Part shown: piece by piece, positions 1-8,374 of the stretch
How the letters are laid out: each line of letters begins with the position of its first letter
How positions within the stretch are numbered: position 1 is the stretch's first letter
Made by a program: the position numbers and the translations under genes
Notes under the pieces: generated by a model
The model's input: only the letters and a program-made list of their open reading frames with translations
What the model was told of the DNA's origin: nothing
Databases searched by the model: none
Assembly (NCBI GenBank): GCA_016841325.1
Contig: JAENZJ010000025.1
Coordinates: 1 to 44,894, forward strand
Length of the DNA: 44,894 nucleotides
Direction: 5' to 3'
Origin: Thermincola carboxydiphila
GTDB lineage: Bacteria > Bacillota > Thermincolia > Thermincolales > UBA2595

Positions 1-37
1 AATTCTTTGAAATTGAATATTTTGCGAGGTGACGAAG

Positions 38-562
38 ATGCAACTGAACTACAAGACAGCTCCCCAGGATGAAGTCTCAGACAGTATAGGCCTATTAATA
101 TCAATTTTAGTTCGCTATCCCGAACTGGGTACCGTAAATTACGACCCTGTACTTCAGCAGTTAAGGTTTACTTTTATTTTTTCGTGTGTATTAGATGAAG
201 AAAAACTGGTTAATTTTAAAGAGGTAGTAGTTGCAAGTATTGAGGCATATAACGCTCTTGAGGACAGGATCCCCCAGGTTACGGAAGTAAGGTTTAATCC
301 CTGTGAAGAGTTTACCATGTTGGAGATAATAAGGGATGTAGGGACCTTGACTCAGGAAGAATTAGCAATGCTTATTGAACTGGTCCACTGCAACTTTAAA
401 ACAGATCTGATTTTTGAAAAAAACGACTACCTGCTGGAAGAAGACTTGTTAATGCAGGAAGAACTAATAGAGCACATGCTGGAAAACATAAAGATATCAT
501 ACCCCGGGAAAAACCTGATTGCCTTCAGGGAGGACGGCAGAGTATTGGTATTCAATAAATAA
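38..562 (+). CDS. Conserved-looking hypothetical protein upstream of ymdB
   Basis: A 174-residue acidic protein that I do not recognise. It has no signal peptide, membrane segment or cysteine cluster, and it looks cytoplasmic and mixed alpha/beta, ending in a short beta-like tail (residues ~155-174). I chose the ATG at 38 because GAGGTG (26-31) lies 6 bases before it. The in-frame GTG at 29 sits inside that ribosome binding site. The ymdB-like gene follows after 17 bases, so the two are probably co-transcribed. The upstream context is cut off by the window edge. The function is unknown. Confidence 0.7.
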   Translation: MQLNYKTAPQDEVSDSIGLLISILVRYPELGTVNYDPVLQQLRFTFIFSCVLDEEKLVNFKEVVVASIEAYNALEDRIPQVTEVRFNPCEEFTMLEIIRDVGTLTQEELAMLIELVHCNFKTDLIFEKNDYLLEEDLLMQEELIEHMLENIKISYPGKNLIAFREDGRVLVFNK

Positions 563-579
563 AATGGAGGACAGATTCT

Positions 580-1359
580 TTGCGTATCTTAGTAATCGGT
601 GATGTCTTCGGCCGCCCCGGAAGGCAGGCGGTCAGGGAAAATCTGAGTACAATTAAACAGGAACTCAGTCTGGACATGATTATTGCCAATGGAGAAAATG
701 CAGCCGGCGGAAATGGCATAAATGTTTCTACGGCCAAAGAACTCTTTGATTATGGTATTGATGTCCTGACAATGGGAAACCATGTCTGGGACAAAAAAGA
801 GATACTCAGCCACATAGATAAAGAGCCAAGGATTATAAGGCCTGCCAATTATCCTCCGGGTACTCCGGGTAGAGGTTATGGTATATTTAATATAAACGGT
901 ATTAATGTAGGAGTTATCAACCTATCCGGGGTAGTATACCTTTCGAACCTTGACTGTCCTTTTAGAACTGTTGACGGGATTCTTAATGAAATAAGTGACC
1001 GGACAAAAATAGTTATTGTGGATTTTCATGCTGAAGCCACTTCAGAAAAAATTGCCCTCGGCTGGTATCTTGATGGTAAAGTCTCAGCAGTAGCCGGTAC
1101 ACATACCCATGTACAGACCGCTGATGAAAGGATACTCCCCGGAGGAACGGCATATATCACAGATATTGGGATGACCGGACCCCTTAATTCGATAATAGGG
1201 GTAAAAGTAGATATTGCTTTAAAGAAATTCCTGACACAAATGCCGGTCAGATTTGAGTCTGCTGACGGCCCATTCCAGTTTAATGCAGTTGTCATTGAAG
1301 TTGATGAAGATACAGGCCATGCAGTAAGTATCAATAGGATATTTAATATAGAATATTAA
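580..1359 (+). CDS. ymdB: YmdB-family metallophosphoesterase (2',3'-cyclic-nucleotide 2'-phosphodiesterase)
   Basis: A 259-residue cytoplasmic metallophosphoesterase of the TIGR00282/YmdB family. The metal-binding signatures are in order: GDVFG (res 7-11), NGENAA (~37-42), GNHVWD (~66-71), DFHAEATSEK (~149) and GTHTHVQTADERI (~172). The length is normal for the family. In Bacillus, YmdB hydrolyses 2',3'-cyclic nucleotides and affects biofilm and motility decisions; it usually lies near ribonuclease Y and spoVS, and spoVS is indeed next here. The start is a TTG at 580, preceded by TGGAGG (565-570). An ATG start is not available nearby. Confidence 0.9.
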   Translation: MRILVIGDVFGRPGRQAVRENLSTIKQELSLDMIIANGENAAGGNGINVSTAKELFDYGIDVLTMGNHVWDKKEILSHIDKEPRIIRPANYPPGTPGRGYGIFNINGINVGVINLSGVVYLSNLDCPFRTVDGILNEISDRTKIVIVDFHAEATSEKIALGWYLDGKVSAVAGTHTHVQTADERILPGGTAYITDIGMTGPLNSIIGVKVDIALKKFLTQMPVRFESADGPFQFNAVVIEVDEDTGHAVSINRIFNIEY

Positions 1360-1438
1360 AAGAATATTTAATATAAGATACTAAAGATATTAATTATATC
1401 TAATTTTTAAAGTAGTCTGAAATATTTGTTTGAGAAAA

Positions 1439-1467
1439 AGAGGAATTTTTAGTTAATTATCGAATAT
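1439..1467 (+). promoter_or_regulatory. Sigma-H-type promoter of spoVS
   Basis: The -35-like element AGAGGAATT (1439-1447) and the -10-like element ATCGAATAT (1459-1467) are separated by 11 bases. They fit the Bacillus sigma-H consensus (RnAGGAwWW, 11-12 bases, RnnGAATww) at every specified position. Bacillus spoVS is known to be sigma-H dependent, so both position and identity fit. It lies 57 bases before the spoVS ATG. Confidence 0.75.
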
Positions 1468-1523
1468 ATTCGTTTATAAAGAAAACGGCTAAATTGAATC
1501 GTTCAATTAAGGAGGTTCTGTTC

Positions 1524-1784
1524 ATGGAAGTATTGAAGGTTTCAGCAAAATCCAACCCAAATTCAGTAGCAGGAGCTCTCGCCGGTGTCCTCAGGGAACG
1601 CGGTGGAGCAGAAATTCAAGCAATTGGCGCCGGTGCTTTAAACCAAGCTGTTAAAGCTGTTGCTATTGCCAGAGGATTCGTAGCGCCCAGTGGAGTTGAT
1701 TTGATTTGTATCCCGGCTTTTACTGACATTATTATTGATGGAGAGGAACGGACAGCAATTAAACTTATTGTTGAGCCCAGGTAA
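1524..1784 (+). CDS. spoVS: Stage V sporulation protein S
   Basis: An 86-residue SpoVS protein, an Alba-fold-like regulator needed for coat assembly and septation control in sporulating Bacillus and widely conserved in spore formers. The N-terminus MEVLKVSAKSNPNSVAGA and the internal block GAGALNQAVKAVAIARG are near-invariant in the family. The ATG at 1524 follows AAGGAGG (1509-1515). The longer reading frame from 1494 has no such site and does not match family length. It is transcribed alone, from the sigma-H-like promoter at 1439 to the terminator at 1842. Confidence 0.96.
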   Translation: MEVLKVSAKSNPNSVAGALAGVLRERGGAEIQAIGAGALNQAVKAVAIARGFVAPSGVDLICIPAFTDIIIDGEERTAIKLIVEPR

Positions 1785-1841
1785 TTGATGGTTGCTGCTG
1801 AAAACCAGAATTACTGATACAATTTTATAAGTGAGAACCAT

Positions 1842-1876
1842 AACCTGTTTGTTCTATAGAATAAACAGGTTTTTCC
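1842..1876 (+). terminator. Rho-independent terminator after spoVS
   Basis: A perfect 9-bp stem AACCTGTTT (1842-1850) / AAACAGGTT (1863-1871) with a 12-base loop, followed by TTTTCC. It closes the spoVS unit before the dipeptidase gene. Confidence 0.8.
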
Positions 1877-1931
1877 ATCATATATTGTCATTAAAAGGCG
1901 CTGTCAATGAAATTTGAAAAGGACTGATATG

Positions 1932-2921
1932 ATGGTAAAAAAAACTGTTTCCACAGATGCCCTGAACCTGCACAGAAAATTAACGGTTGTAGACTGTCAT
2001 TGTGATACGGTTCTCCAGGTTGCCAGGGGTAAGACGAAACTGGGACAATATAATGAAACAGGACATGTTGATATTCAAAAACTCCAGGAAGGCGGCATCA
2101 GAGTCCAGTTTTTTGCCCTGTTTATAGAAAGTATTTTCAAACCTTACCGTTCCCTGTCGAGGACTCTGCACCTGATTGATACTTTATCTACGGAAATTGA
2201 TTCCTGTAGCCATATACTGTGTCCCGGACTTAATATGATACAAATTAAAAGGGAGCTGAAACGCGGCAAGATAATTGCAGTTATGGGAATAGAAGGCGGG
2301 GAGGCTATAAATGGTGATATTTCGGCACTCCGCATATTCTACAAACTGGGTGTTCGTTTTCTTGGACTGACATGGAACCAGAGAAATGACATCGCTGACG
2401 GAGTTAGCGAAAAAATTACCGGTGGTGGGCTAACATGTTTCGGCAGAAATGTTGTCCAGGAAATGAACAGGCTGGGAATGATCATCGACCTGGCCCATAT
2501 ATCTGAGGCCGGCTTTTGGGATGTACTGGAAATATCAAAGTTTCCTGTTATGGTATCACATGCTAACTGCCGTACCCTGTGCAATCACCCCAGGAACCTG
2601 AGTGATGAACAGATTAAAGCCCTTGCGGAAACCAGGGGGATTTTTGGATTAAGTTTTGTCCCTGAGTTCCTGGGCAAGGGAAAGACCGGTATTAGTGACC
2701 TCCTGGACCATATTGATCATGTGGCCGGATTGGCAGGGACAGATGTTATTGCCCTTGGCTCAGATTTCGACGGGATAGAGGAGACTCCTGCAGGTCTTAA
2801 TGACTGTACCTGTTACCCGGCAATTACTGAGGGGCTGTTGGACCGGGGCTATACTGAAAAAGAGATTAAAGGAATCATGGGTGAAAACATGATTAGGTTT
2901 ATGAACAGAATATTGAACTAA
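1932..2921 (+). CDS. Membrane-dipeptidase-family (peptidase M19) metallopeptidase
   Basis: A 329-residue amidohydrolase-fold dipeptidase. Zinc ligands of the M19 (renal dipeptidase) family are visible: HCD after VVDC near the N-terminus, the glutamate in MGIEGGEAI (~res 114-122), the histidines in DLAHIS and SHANCR, and the late aspartate in GSDFDGIEETP. No signal peptide or lipobox is seen, so despite the family name it is probably cytoplasmic. The start could be ATG 1929 or 1932. I took 1932 because the AAAAGGA site (1917-1923) is then better spaced. The aminotransferase gene follows after 21 bases. Natural substrate is unknown; Firmicute relatives act on dipeptides. Confidence 0.88.
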   Translation: MVKKTVSTDALNLHRKLTVVDCHCDTVLQVARGKTKLGQYNETGHVDIQKLQEGGIRVQFFALFIESIFKPYRSLSRTLHLIDTLSTEIDSCSHILCPGLNMIQIKRELKRGKIIAVMGIEGGEAINGDISALRIFYKLGVRFLGLTWNQRNDIADGVSEKITGGGLTCFGRNVVQEMNRLGMIIDLAHISEAGFWDVLEISKFPVMVSHANCRTLCNHPRNLSDEQIKALAETRGIFGLSFVPEFLGKGKTGISDLLDHIDHVAGLAGTDVIALGSDFDGIEETPAGLNDCTCYPAITEGLLDRGYTEKEIKGIMGENMIRFMNRILN

Positions 2922-2942
2922 CTGCAATAGGGGGAAAATGAC

Positions 2943-4109
2943 TTGAAGAAATCAAAGAGGCTGGAAGGAATGAAGTCAGCAATATTTGCTGAAATAGATA
3001 AAATTAAGGAAGAAGTTGCTGCCAGGGGTATAACGATAATAGACCTGGGGATTGGCAGCCCTGACATGCCGCCAATGCCGCACATATTTCATGCCCTCCA
3101 GGAGGCTGCGGAGAACCTCAATAATTACGGATATCCAACATCGAAAGGGACCAGGGAGCTTAGGGAGACAATCTCCTGGTGGTATGGAGAGAGATTTGGG
3201 GTACAGCTGGACCCGGAAACAGAGGTCCTGGTACTGATGGGTTCGCAGGACGGACTGGGGCATCTGCCGCTCTGCCTGCTGGACCCCGGGGATATAGCCC
3301 TGGTACCGGATCCGGGATATCCGGTTTACAGCGCCGGAGTTACACTGGCCGGTGGTCAGGTTTACCACATGCCTCTTAAAAAGGAAAATCAGTTTCTGCC
3401 TGACTTTGATGCTATTCCGGAAGACATTGCCCGGAATGCCAATATGATGATTCTTAATTATCCCAACAATCCGGTAGCTGCTGTTGCTGATTCTGCCTTC
3501 TTTGAACGGGCAGTTGAGTTTGCCTTACGGTATGACATAGTTGTCTGCCATGATATTGCCTACTCGGAACTTGCTTTTGACGGGTACAGGCCGCCAAGCA
3601 TCCTGGAATCAAAGGATGCCATTAAAGTCGGCGTGGAATTTCATTCAGTATCTAAGACCTACAACATGGCTGGGTGCCGGCTTGGCTTTGTGGTGGGAAA
3701 CAGTGAAATCATCGAGGCACTGGCAAGGGTAAAATCCAATATTGATTATGGAGTATTTTTACCCATCCAGATGGCAGGAATTGCCGCACTGCGCGGGCCC
3801 CAGGACATAACTCAGCGGAATGCGGCTGCTTATAAAGCCAGAAGGGACATTCTGATTGACGGGCTTGCCAAAACCGGATGGGTGATGGACAAGCCCCAGG
3901 CAACCATGTTTGTATGGGCTCCGCTGCCAAAGGGGTATACTTCATCACAGAAGTTTACCGAAGATGTCCTCAGGGAAACCGGAGTCGCTATGGTACCCGG
4001 AATTGCCTTTGGCAGCCAGGGAGAGGGCTATGTCCGGATAGCCCTGGTCCAGGATGAAGGTGTGATTCAAGAAACTGTAAGGCGTATTGGAGACAAATTC
4101 AGGTTCTGA
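2943..4109 (+). CDS. PLP-dependent aminotransferase, LL-diaminopimelate-aminotransferase-like
   Basis: A 388-residue class I/II (fold type I) aminotransferase. The PLP lysine is K238 in HSVSKTYNMAGCRLGF. Other family marks are IDLGIGSPDMPP (~33-44), NYGYPTSKGTRELRE (~61-75), DPGYPVY (~123-129) and ILNYPNNPVAA (~170). These match the DapL-like group that converts tetrahydrodipicolinate to LL-diaminopimelate, a step for lysine and peptidoglycan (and, in spores, dipicolinate precursors). Other substrates in this superfamily are possible and no dap genes are adjacent. The start is TTG 2943; the nearby ATG at 2938 runs into a stop after two codons. A G-rich site (2929-2934) precedes it. Confidence 0.85.
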   Translation: MKKSKRLEGMKSAIFAEIDKIKEEVAARGITIIDLGIGSPDMPPMPHIFHALQEAAENLNNYGYPTSKGTRELRETISWWYGERFGVQLDPETEVLVLMGSQDGLGHLPLCLLDPGDIALVPDPGYPVYSAGVTLAGGQVYHMPLKKENQFLPDFDAIPEDIARNANMMILNYPNNPVAAVADSAFFERAVEFALRYDIVVCHDIAYSELAFDGYRPPSILESKDAIKVGVEFHSVSKTYNMAGCRLGFVVGNSEIIEALARVKSNIDYGVFLPIQMAGIAALRGPQDITQRNAAAYKARRDILIDGLAKTGWVMDKPQATMFVWAPLPKGYTSSQKFTEDVLRETGVAMVPGIAFGSQGEGYVRIALVQDEGVIQETVRRIGDKFRF

Positions 4110-4183
4110 CCCGTCGGACTCATGTCTAAACCACCTCTTTCCCGCATATACTATAGTTAGAAGTATTTGGGAGGGGTTACCGG

Positions 4184-4480
4184 ATGGGAAATGACCGCTC
4201 TAAACTGCTGGAAGCCAAAATCAGGGAGCTGGAGGGGAAAATCGAACAGCTCCGGTTTAGCAGGCGGGTATTAATGAACCTGATTGAAAGAATCGAAAAA
4301 GAAAAGTATGATGAATTATCAAAACTTGAAAAAGAGAACCGCAAACTTCAGCAGAGCAATACCAGGTATGCGCGTAAACTGTTAAACAAGAACAGACAGA
4401 TTATTGAGATGGAGACGAAATTGCAGATTTTTGATAAAAAGTTACCCACAGATTTATCCACACAACGTCAACAATTGTGA
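4184..4480 (+). CDS. Small coiled-coil protein of unknown function
   Basis: A 98-residue, very charged protein (Lys/Glu/Arg/Gln). Nearly all of residues 1-85 shows a heptad-like pattern (LEAKIRELEGKIEQLRFS, then repeated E-K-leucine runs), so it is predicted to be one long coiled coil. It has no membrane or signal segment. A GGGAGGGG-type site precedes the ATG. It stands alone between the aminotransferase and a terminator. The function is unknown. An oddity: its last 25 codons also encode DnaA-box-like 9-mers, described separately. Confidence 0.72.
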   Translation: MGNDRSKLLEAKIRELEGKIEQLRFSRRVLMNLIERIEKEKYDELSKLEKENRKLQQSNTRYARKLLNKNRQIIEMETKLQIFDKKLPTDLSTQRQQL

Positions 4481-4484
4481 ATAA
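4442..4484. other. Cluster of three DnaA-box-like 9-mers
   Basis: TTATCCACA (4454-4462) is a perfect consensus DnaA box. TTACCCACA (4442-4450) differs by one base and starts 12 bases earlier on the same strand. TGTGAATAA (4476-4484) is TTATTCACA on the other strand, which fits TTATNCACA. The first two lie in the final codons of the coiled-coil gene; the third crosses its stop codon. No dnaA, dnaN or AT-rich unwinding element is nearby, so this is not an origin. A DnaA titration or regulatory site is possible. Confidence 0.45.
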
Positions 4485-4520
4485 TCTGAAAATACAACAA
4501 AAGTTTCATTATTTCGTAAA

Positions 4521-4547
4521 AAACAGGACTTAAGGTCCTGTTTTTTG
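4521..4547 (+). terminator. Rho-independent terminator after the coiled-coil gene
   Basis: The stem AAACAGGAC (4521-4529) / GTCCTGTTT (4535-4543) has a 5-base loop and is followed by a T run (4541-4546). It separates the coiled-coil gene from the hyp operon. Confidence 0.85.
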
Positions 4548-4635
4548 CGCAGGATACAACTAAATTAAGTAATAATTATAACAATCTTTGCACCAGATAT
4601 TGTTTATGCCGAAACACGTCATGCCATGGAAGGTA

Positions 4636-4665
4636 TTGCTAAAACAAAGAATATACTGGTATAAT
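4636..4665 (+). promoter_or_regulatory. Sigma-A promoter with extended -10, in front of hypF
   Basis: TTGCTA (4636-4641), an 18-base spacer, and TATAAT (4660-4665) preceded by TG at 4657-4658 (extended -10). Transcription should begin near 4672. This is downstream of the ATG at 4667, which bears on the hypF start. Confidence 0.7.
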
Positions 4666-4732
4666 CATGTTAAGCTCAAAAGGGAAATCCGGAAGGGTTT
4701 CCACTTATAACAGAAAGGTCCGGGGTTGTCAA

Positions 4733-7063
4733 TTGCCAATTACAAGGTGTTTGATTTCAGTAAAGGGTATTGTCCAGGGGGTTGGTTTCAGGCCTTTTGT
4801 ATATGGTCTGGCCAAATTATACTCACTTAGGGGATCAGTCAGGAACAATACCAGAGGTGTCGACATCGATGTCGAAGGAGAGCAGGAATCAGTTAATAAA
4901 TTTGTCGATGAATTGAAACGGAAAGCGCCGCCCCTGGCCCAAATTGAAGAAATAAACATACAAGAGGCTGAACCGGTTAGCTGCCCGGAATTCACCATTG
5001 AAGTCTCTGAACGCGGCGGAAATAGAGATTTACCGGTTGCTGTTGATGTTGCTGTTTGTGACGACTGTCTCCGGGAACTTTTTGACCCCGGGGACAGGCG
5101 TTTTAGGTATCCCTTTATTAACTGTACCAATTGCGGCCCCAGGTTTACCATAATTAAAGATGTGCCTTATGACAGGGAACTGACCACTATGAAGGCTTTT
5201 CCCATGTGTCCTAACTGTGTCGATGAGTACCATGACCCGGAGAATCGCCGTTTTCATGCCCAACCCAATGCGTGTGCTGTATGCGGCCCCAGGGTCTTTT
5301 TACGGGACTCATCAGGAGGCCTAATTGATGAAGACCGCCCGATTCTGAAGGCTGCTGAACTCTTAAGAGAAAATAATATTATAGCTGTTAAAGGTCTGGG
5401 CGGATATCACCTGGCGTGTAATGCCCTGAGCAAAGAAGCCGTTTCCGGCCTGAGGGAAAGAAAGGTCAGGGAAGACAAACCTTTCGCAGTTATGGTGAGA
5501 GACTGTTCCGATGCCGGCCTTTACTGCCAGGTCAGTGAAGAGGAAAAACTGCTTCTGGAGTCCCCGGCCAGACCGATTGTACTGCTGCGCAAAAAAAATA
5601 ATTTACTGGCTGAGGAGACAGCCCCCGGAAATGCTTTCCTCGGGTTAATGCTTCCATACACTCCGCTGCATTACCTGCTCTTTGAGCATATTGATTTTCC
5701 CCTGGTAATGACCAGCGGAAACCTCAGTGATGAACCAATTGCGTATGAAGATAAGGATGCTTTTTTAAGGCTGGGAGAGATCGCTGAATACTTTCTCACC
5801 CACAACAGGGTCATCAGCCACCGCTGCGATGACTCCGTAACCCGTATCTACCGGCAAAAAGAGTATCCCATAAGGAGGTCCAGGGGCTATGCGCCTGCTC
5901 CGGTGAGGATACAGAATAAAATGGAGCCGGTACTTGCTGTTGGTGGTGAACAGAAAAACACCTTCTGCCTGACCAGGGGCAGTTATGCCTTTGTCAGCCA
6001 CCATATAGGGGACCTGGAGAATCTGGAGACCCTGAGGGCATTTGAAAAGGAAATACAGTTGTATAAAAGGCTTTTTAATATAGAACCTGAGATTGTCGCC
6101 TATGACTTACATCCTGAATACCTGTCAACCAAGTACGCTCTTGAACTCAGAGGAGTCAACACAACAGGGGTACAACACCACCATGCCCATACAGCCTCCT
6201 GTATGGCTGAACATGGCTTGCAGGGCCAGGTAATCGGGGTTTGTTTTGACGGGACCGGATTCGGACCTGACGGCTCCATTTGGGGAGGCGAGTTTTTGCT
6301 GGCCTCCTTTACAGAGTTTAAGAGAATAGGGCACCTGAGGTATGTCCCCATGCCCGGCAGCGCCAGGGCTGTCAGGGAACCATGGCGGATGGCTGCGGGG
6401 TACCTGCACAGCCAGTTGGGAGCTGATTGGAGGGTGGTACCCGGAATAAGGTTCCTCAAGGAAAAAAACGGGATGCTCCTGGATGCCCTGGGTGACATGA
6501 TGGACAAGTGGCTAAACTGTCCGCCCACATCCAGTATGGGAAGGCTTTTTGATGCCGTGGCCGCATTGCTGGGAATCCGGCATCAGGTTAATTATGAAGG
6601 CCAGGCTGCTGTGGAAATGGAGCAGCTGGCTGTACAATACATGTATAATATAAAGAAAATAATGAAAACAAGCAAAACTGGACCGGACATACCGGGGTAT
6701 GCATTGGCTTATGAGGATAAGGCCGGTACCTGGGAAATTGATACCAGGAACCTGATCAGGGATATTATTAAGGAATTGTCAGGTGAAATTCCGGCGGGTG
6801 AAATAGCTTACAGGTTTCACCTAACGGTAAGGGACATGGTTATCGGCATGTGCCGGAGGGCCCGGGAGGTTTACGGAGAAAACCGGGTAACCTTAAGCGG
6901 CGGGGTTTTTCAAAATTTGCTGCTTCTAGACATGGTCCACAGGGGGCTTGAAGAAAACGGTTTTGATGTCTTTATACACCGTATTGTTCCTGCAAATGAC
7001 GGGGGAATCTCCCTGGGACAAGCGGTTATTGCCAGTGAAAGGAGGAAATCGGGATGTGTTTAG
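4733..7063 (+). CDS. hypF: [NiFe]-hydrogenase maturation carbamoyltransferase HypF
   Basis: HypF makes the cyanide ligands of the [NiFe] site: it converts carbamoyl phosphate and ATP to carbamoyl-adenylate and passes the carbamoyl group to HypE. Domains in order: acylphosphatase-like (VKGIVQGVGFRPFVYG, ~res 10-25), two zinc-finger pairs (CDDC/CTNCGPRF, then CPNC/CAVCGPR, ~105-185), a YrdC-like domain (~195-385) and a Kae1-like domain with HHHAH (~461) and VCFDGTGFGPDG. Total is 776 residues from TTG 4733. The open frame reaches back to ATG 4667, but that ATG lies before the predicted transcription start and has no ribosome binding site. The TTG also gives the family-typical N-terminus. Its own site (AAAGG, 4714-4718) is weak. 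It overlaps hypC by 10 bases. Confidence 0.95.
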   Translation: MPITRCLISVKGIVQGVGFRPFVYGLAKLYSLRGSVRNNTRGVDIDVEGEQESVNKFVDELKRKAPPLAQIEEINIQEAEPVSCPEFTIEVSERGGNRDLPVAVDVAVCDDCLRELFDPGDRRFRYPFINCTNCGPRFTIIKDVPYDRELTTMKAFPMCPNCVDEYHDPENRRFHAQPNACAVCGPRVFLRDSSGGLIDEDRPILKAAELLRENNIIAVKGLGGYHLACNALSKEAVSGLRERKVREDKPFAVMVRDCSDAGLYCQVSEEEKLLLESPARPIVLLRKKNNLLAEETAPGNAFLGLMLPYTPLHYLLFEHIDFPLVMTSGNLSDEPIAYEDKDAFLRLGEIAEYFLTHNRVISHRCDDSVTRIYRQKEYPIRRSRGYAPAPVRIQNKMEPVLAVGGEQKNTFCLTRGSYAFVSHHIGDLENLETLRAFEKEIQLYKRLFNIEPEIVAYDLHPEYLSTKYALELRGVNTTGVQHHHAHTASCMAEHGLQGQVIGVCFDGTGFGPDGSIWGGEFLLASFTEFKRIGHLRYVPMPGSARAVREPWRMAAGYLHSQLGADWRVVPGIRFLKEKNGMLLDALGDMMDKWLNCPPTSSMGRLFDAVAALLGIRHQVNYEGQAAVEMEQLAVQYMYNIKKIMKTSKTGPDIPGYALAYEDKAGTWEIDTRNLIRDIIKELSGEIPAGEIAYRFHLTVRDMVIGMCRRAREVYGENRVTLSGGVFQNLLLLDMVHRGLEENGFDVFIHRIVPANDGGISLGQAVIASERRKSGCV

Positions 7064-7284
7064 CAGTACCGGCAAAAATTGTATCCCTGTCAGGGATGAC
7101 TGCTGAAGTTGAAACAGGAGGAGTGACTAAAAAGGTTAGTACCGACCTGGTGCCTGAGGTTAGGATTAATGATTATGTCCTTGTCCACGCGGGTTTTGCC
7201 ATTCAGGTAATAGATGAGCAGGAGGCTGTGGAGACACTTAAATTATTTCAGGAGATATTGGAGCATGAACATGAAGTTTCTTAA
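7054..7284 (+). CDS. hypC: Hydrogenase maturation chaperone HypC
   Basis: A 76-residue HypC/HypG-family chaperone. It binds HypD and the hydrogenase large-subunit precursor and delivers the Fe(CN)2CO unit. The N-terminal MCLAVPAKI motif, with its essential Cys2 exposed after Met removal, is intact. The ATG overlaps the end of hypF by 10 bases, and its own 3' end overlaps hypD by 14 bases, so translation is coupled. The length is normal. Confidence 0.96.
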   Translation: MCLAVPAKIVSLSGMTAEVETGGVTKKVSTDLVPEVRINDYVLVHAGFAIQVIDEQEAVETLKLFQEILEHEHEVS

Positions 7285-8374
7285 AGATTACAGAGATGGT
7301 GAGATTGCCAGGGGTATCATCAGAAAAATTAATGAGATTTCCAGAAGACCTGCCAAACTGATGGAGGTTTGCGGTACCCATACTGTAGCTATTTTCAGGC
7401 ACGGCATCAGGGAGGTCCTGCCCAGGAATATATCATTGATATCCGGTCCGGGATGCCCGGTATGTGTAACCCCAAACAGGCATATAGATGAGGCTGTGGA
7501 AATCTGCCGCAGGCCCGGGGTTATCCTGACCACCTTTGGTGACATGATGAAGGTCCCGGGGTCATCATCCAGTCTCGCTGCCGAAAAAGCAGCAGGGGCA
7601 GATATCCGGATTGTATATTCCACTATGGATGCTGTTGATATAGCAAGGGACAACCCTGATAAAGAAACGGTTTTTTTCGGTATTGGTTTTGAAACGACCT
7701 CACCAACAGTGGCTGCTGCTATTCTCAGGGCTGAACAGGAAGGAATAGGTAATTTCTCTGTAGTCGGAGCACAAAAACTTATTCCACAGGCAATCAGGGC
7801 TTTGCTGCAAAGCAATGAAATCGGAATCAATGGATTTATTCTACCCGGCCATGTAAGTTCGCTCATTGGGACCAAACCCTATCGTTTTATTGCAGAGGAA
7901 TTTTCGATACCGGCAGTTGTAATCGGGTTTGAGCCTGTGGATATCCTGCAGGGAATTTATATGCTGGTAAAACAGATTGAAGAGGGGACAGCCAGGGTGG
8001 AAATTCAATACAACAGGGGTGTACCTCCCGAAGGGAACCCACATGCAATGAACCTCCTCTTTAAGGTTTTTGAGCCGGCTGATGCCATTTGGAGGGGGGT
8101 GGGGACAATTCCCGGGACGGGGCTTACGATTAGACCGGAGTACAGCCGGTTTGATGCAGTGAGGAAGTTCGGAGTCTGTATTCAGGAGGACCGGGACCTG
8201 CCGGGGTGCAGGTGTGGTGAAGTACTCAGGGGAGTCATAACTCCACTCCAATGCGGTCATTTTGGCAGGACATGTATTCCGGAAAACCCGGTGGGACCGT
8301 GTATGGTTTCAGTAGAGGGTACCTGTGCTGCGTATTACAAATTCGGGAAAGGAGCATCCGGCGATGAGGCATGA
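7271..8374 (+). CDS. hypD: Hydrogenase maturation iron-sulfur protein HypD
   Basis: HypD is the 4Fe-4S scaffold on which, with HypC, the Fe(CN)2CO group is assembled. This 367-residue protein has the conserved cysteine blocks: MEVCGTHT (Cys34), GPGCPVCVTP (Cys62, Cys65) and a C-terminal cluster CRCGEVLRG...CGHFGRTC...GPCMVSVEGTC. The start is ATG 7271, set by TGGAG seven bases upstream. The ATG at 7265 is too close to that site, and the longer open frame from 7214 lies inside hypC. It overlaps hypE by 11 bases. Confidence 0.96.
   Translation: MKFLKDYRDGEIARGIIRKINEISRRPAKLMEVCGTHTVAIFRHGIREVLPRNISLISGPGCPVCVTPNRHIDEAVEICRRPGVILTTFGDMMKVPGSSSSLAAEKAAGADIRIVYSTMDAVDIARDNPDKETVFFGIGFETTSPTVAAAILRAEQEGIGNFSVVGAQKLIPQAIRALLQSNEIGINGFILPGHVSSLIGTKPYRFIAEEFSIPAVVIGFEPVDILQGIYMLVKQIEEGTARVEIQYNRGVPPEGNPHAMNLLFKVFEPADAIWRGVGTIPGTGLTIRPEYSRFDAVRKFGVCIQEDRDLPGCRCGEVLRGVITPLQCGHFGRTCIPENPVGPCMVSVEGTCAAYYKFGKGASGDEA

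Noticed and set aside
1360-1438. AT-rich stretch between ymdB and spoVS
   Set aside because: No hairpin with T run and no ORF; nothing beyond AT-richness.
4857-4880. TGTCGAC/TGTCGAA pair resembling Spo0A boxes
   Set aside because: It lies inside the hypF coding sequence with 12-13 base spacing; chance given codon content.
7288-7875. 195-residue open frame on the minus strand
   Set aside because: Shadow of hypD; Ser/Ile-rich and without a start signal.
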